Below, piece after piece: positions 63,012 through 64,000 of a DNA stretch of 64,000 nucleotides. The DNA is from Hyalangium ruber (GTDB lineage: Bacteria; Myxococcota; Myxococcia; Myxococcales; Myxococcaceae). Within the stretch, counting starts at the first letter, position 1; every line of letters starts with the position of its first letter. The notes below the pieces were generated by a model. The model did not search any database. It saw only the letters and a list, made by a program, of their open reading frames with translations, and was not told the origin of the DNA. Made by a program: the position numbers and the translations under genes. The stretch is taken from NCBI RefSeq assembly GCF_034259325.1, contig NZ_JAXIVS010000010.1, positions 1 through 64,000 on the forward strand, read 5' to 3'.

Positions 63012-63725
63012 ATGAACCGCGAATACCACCGCTGGTACAGCCACCGTCTCGGAAGGGACATGGAGTTGCTGCTCTACGGGCACGCGGGCGAGCCGGTGCT
63101 GCTGCTCCCCACCAGCCGGGGCCGCTTCTACCAGAACGAGGACTTCGGGCTGGTGGGCGCCATCGCCGACCGCATCCAGGCGGGCCGCTACCTCGTGGTG
63201 TGCGCGGACGCCATCGACGAAGAGACCTGGCTCAACCGGCACATGCACCCGCACGACAGGGTGGCGCGGCACGCCGCCTGGGAGTCGTACCTCCTCCATG
63301 AGGTGGTGCCCCTGCTGATGAGCCGCAGCACGGGCGGGCGGCTGACGCTGGCCGGGTGCAGCTTCGGCGGCTTCCACACCTACAACATCGGCCTGCGCCA
63401 CCCGCACGTGTTCCGCCGCCTCATCTCCATGGCCGGCAAGTTCGACACGGCGGACTTCCTCGACGGCTACCACGACGACAGCGTGTACTTCCATTCGTGT
63501 ACGCAGTGGCTGCCGAACGTGTCGGACCACGCTCAGCTCTCCGCGCTGCAGCGGGTGGAGATGGTGCTGGCGGTGGGCGAGCACGACTTCTGCCGCCCCG
63601 CCAACGAGCAGCTCTCCAGCATGCTGTGGAAGAAGGACATCGGGAACCACCTGTCCGTCTGGAACGGTGGCATCCACGACTGGCCGACCTGGCGGCACAT
63701 GCTGCCCACCTACCTGCCCTGGTAG
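63012..63725 (+). CDS. Esterase D-like alpha/beta-hydrolase
   Basis: 237 aa, cytoplasmic. The PF00756-type esterase pattern is visible: LLLYGHAGEPVLLLPTS, YLLHEVVPLL, the nucleophile Ser in AGCSFGGFH, an Asp in VGEHDFC and a His in GGIHDWPTW. The substrate cannot be read; members include S-formylglutathione hydrolases and mycolyl-type transferases. ATG 63012 is selected because the segment MNREYHRWYS starts the typical domain. Confidence 0.87.
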   Translation: MNREYHRWYSHRLGRDMELLLYGHAGEPVLLLPTSRGRFYQNEDFGLVGAIADRIQAGRYLVVCADAIDEETWLNRHMHPHDRVARHAAWESYLLHEVVPLLMSRSTGGRLTLAGCSFGGFHTYNIGLRHPHVFRRLISMAGKFDTADFLDGYHDDSVYFHSCTQWLPNVSDHAQLSALQRVEMVLAVGEHDFCRPANEQLSSMLWKKDIGNHLSVWNGGIHDWPTWRHMLPTYLPW

Positions 63726-63726
63726 C

Positions 63727-64000
63727 TCAGGGGCGCGCCAGGTCGAAGAGGAAGTCGAAGCTCGCGGAGTCGGCGTTGCCGCAGTCGGCCACCGTCACCT
63801 GGCCCTTGGAGGAGAGCACCACGCGACCCGCGAGCCGCGCCCGGGTGTTCTGCTCCAGCACCACCCGGCCCTCGAGCTGCTGAACGAGAGGGCCCTGGCG
63901 CACACGCGAGTAGCACCCCACGGTTGCCCACGCCGCGGTCACCACGGGCGAGTGGCCCGGGGCCGACGTGAATGCGGGGGACTCATCGCTGATCACCCGG
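63727..64000 (-). CDS. C-terminal part of an unknown protein (runs off the window)
   Basis: A minus-strand frame of about 90 codons enters from the right edge and stops at 63727-63729, one base past the esterase stop, so the two genes converge. The visible part has beta-like segments (VVLEQNTRARLAGRVVLSSKG) and two Cys (GCYSR, ADCGN). No family recognised. The start lies beyond 64000. Confidence 0.6.
   Translation of the reverse strand, partial: RVISDESPAFTSAPGHSPVVTAAWATVGCYSRVRQGPLVQQLEGRVVLEQNTRARLAGRVVLSSKGQVTVADCGNADSASFDFLFDLARP

Overview
This window looks like a chromosomal segment of a predatory, multicellular myxobacterium, probably from the Archangium/Cystobacter/Stigmatella branch (Cystobacterineae). 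The DNA is very GC-rich and genes are packed with 4-base ATGA/GTGA overlaps. Sensor histidine kinases, Ser/Thr kinases and lipoproteins are abundant. The small heat-shock protein closely resembles Stigmatella SP21, and several families (DUF2381, bpX, Imm11) are typical of myxobacteria. No rRNA, tRNA or CRISPR array was seen.

Left part (1-18.3 kb): the tail of an unidentified gene and an Imm11-type immunity gene, a decayed IS4-type transposase, an unknown 233-aa protein, and two cytoplasmic histidine kinases with a periplasmic GH1 glycosidase operon between them. Then comes a complete chemosensory operon read leftwards: cheY-cheA-cheW-mcp-HEAT-cheR-cheB. A second Imm11 paralogue in opposite orientation closes this block. 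Next is an AT-richer islet with one small unknown gene.

Middle part (19.6-43.9 kb): hspA; an RCC1-repeat lipoprotein overlapping a di-haem oxidoreductase; a hybrid kinase; glutamine synthetase followed by a Fur-family regulator whose start codon lies in a strong hairpin; a TonB-like protein; secreted proteins; a metallophosphoesterase; another kinase; a DUF2381/Ser-Thr kinase pair; an SMI1-type gene; a divergent XRE regulator/Ser-Thr kinase pair; a response regulator facing a multi-domain kinase; and a divergent pair sharing a RelE/ParE-like domain.

Right part (43.9-64 kb): this is the richest in conflict-system genes. A leftward operon encodes bpX5, a vWA/beta-propeller protein and a bpX6-like protein, members of the MoxR-vWA-beta-propeller ternary systems. 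A MoxR ATPase, the expected motor, lies 12 kb away on the same strand. Between them are an astacin-like protease, a LytS/LytTR two-component pair, an esterase, a GDSL lipoprotein and an overlapping gene pair that I read as RADAR: the RdrA P-loop NTPase and the RdrB adenosine-deaminase-like protein, an RNA-editing phage defence system. The window ends with an outer-membrane protein, an esterase and the tail of an unknown gene.

All calls come from reading the translated sequence. Family assignments rest on recognised motifs and were not checked by database search.
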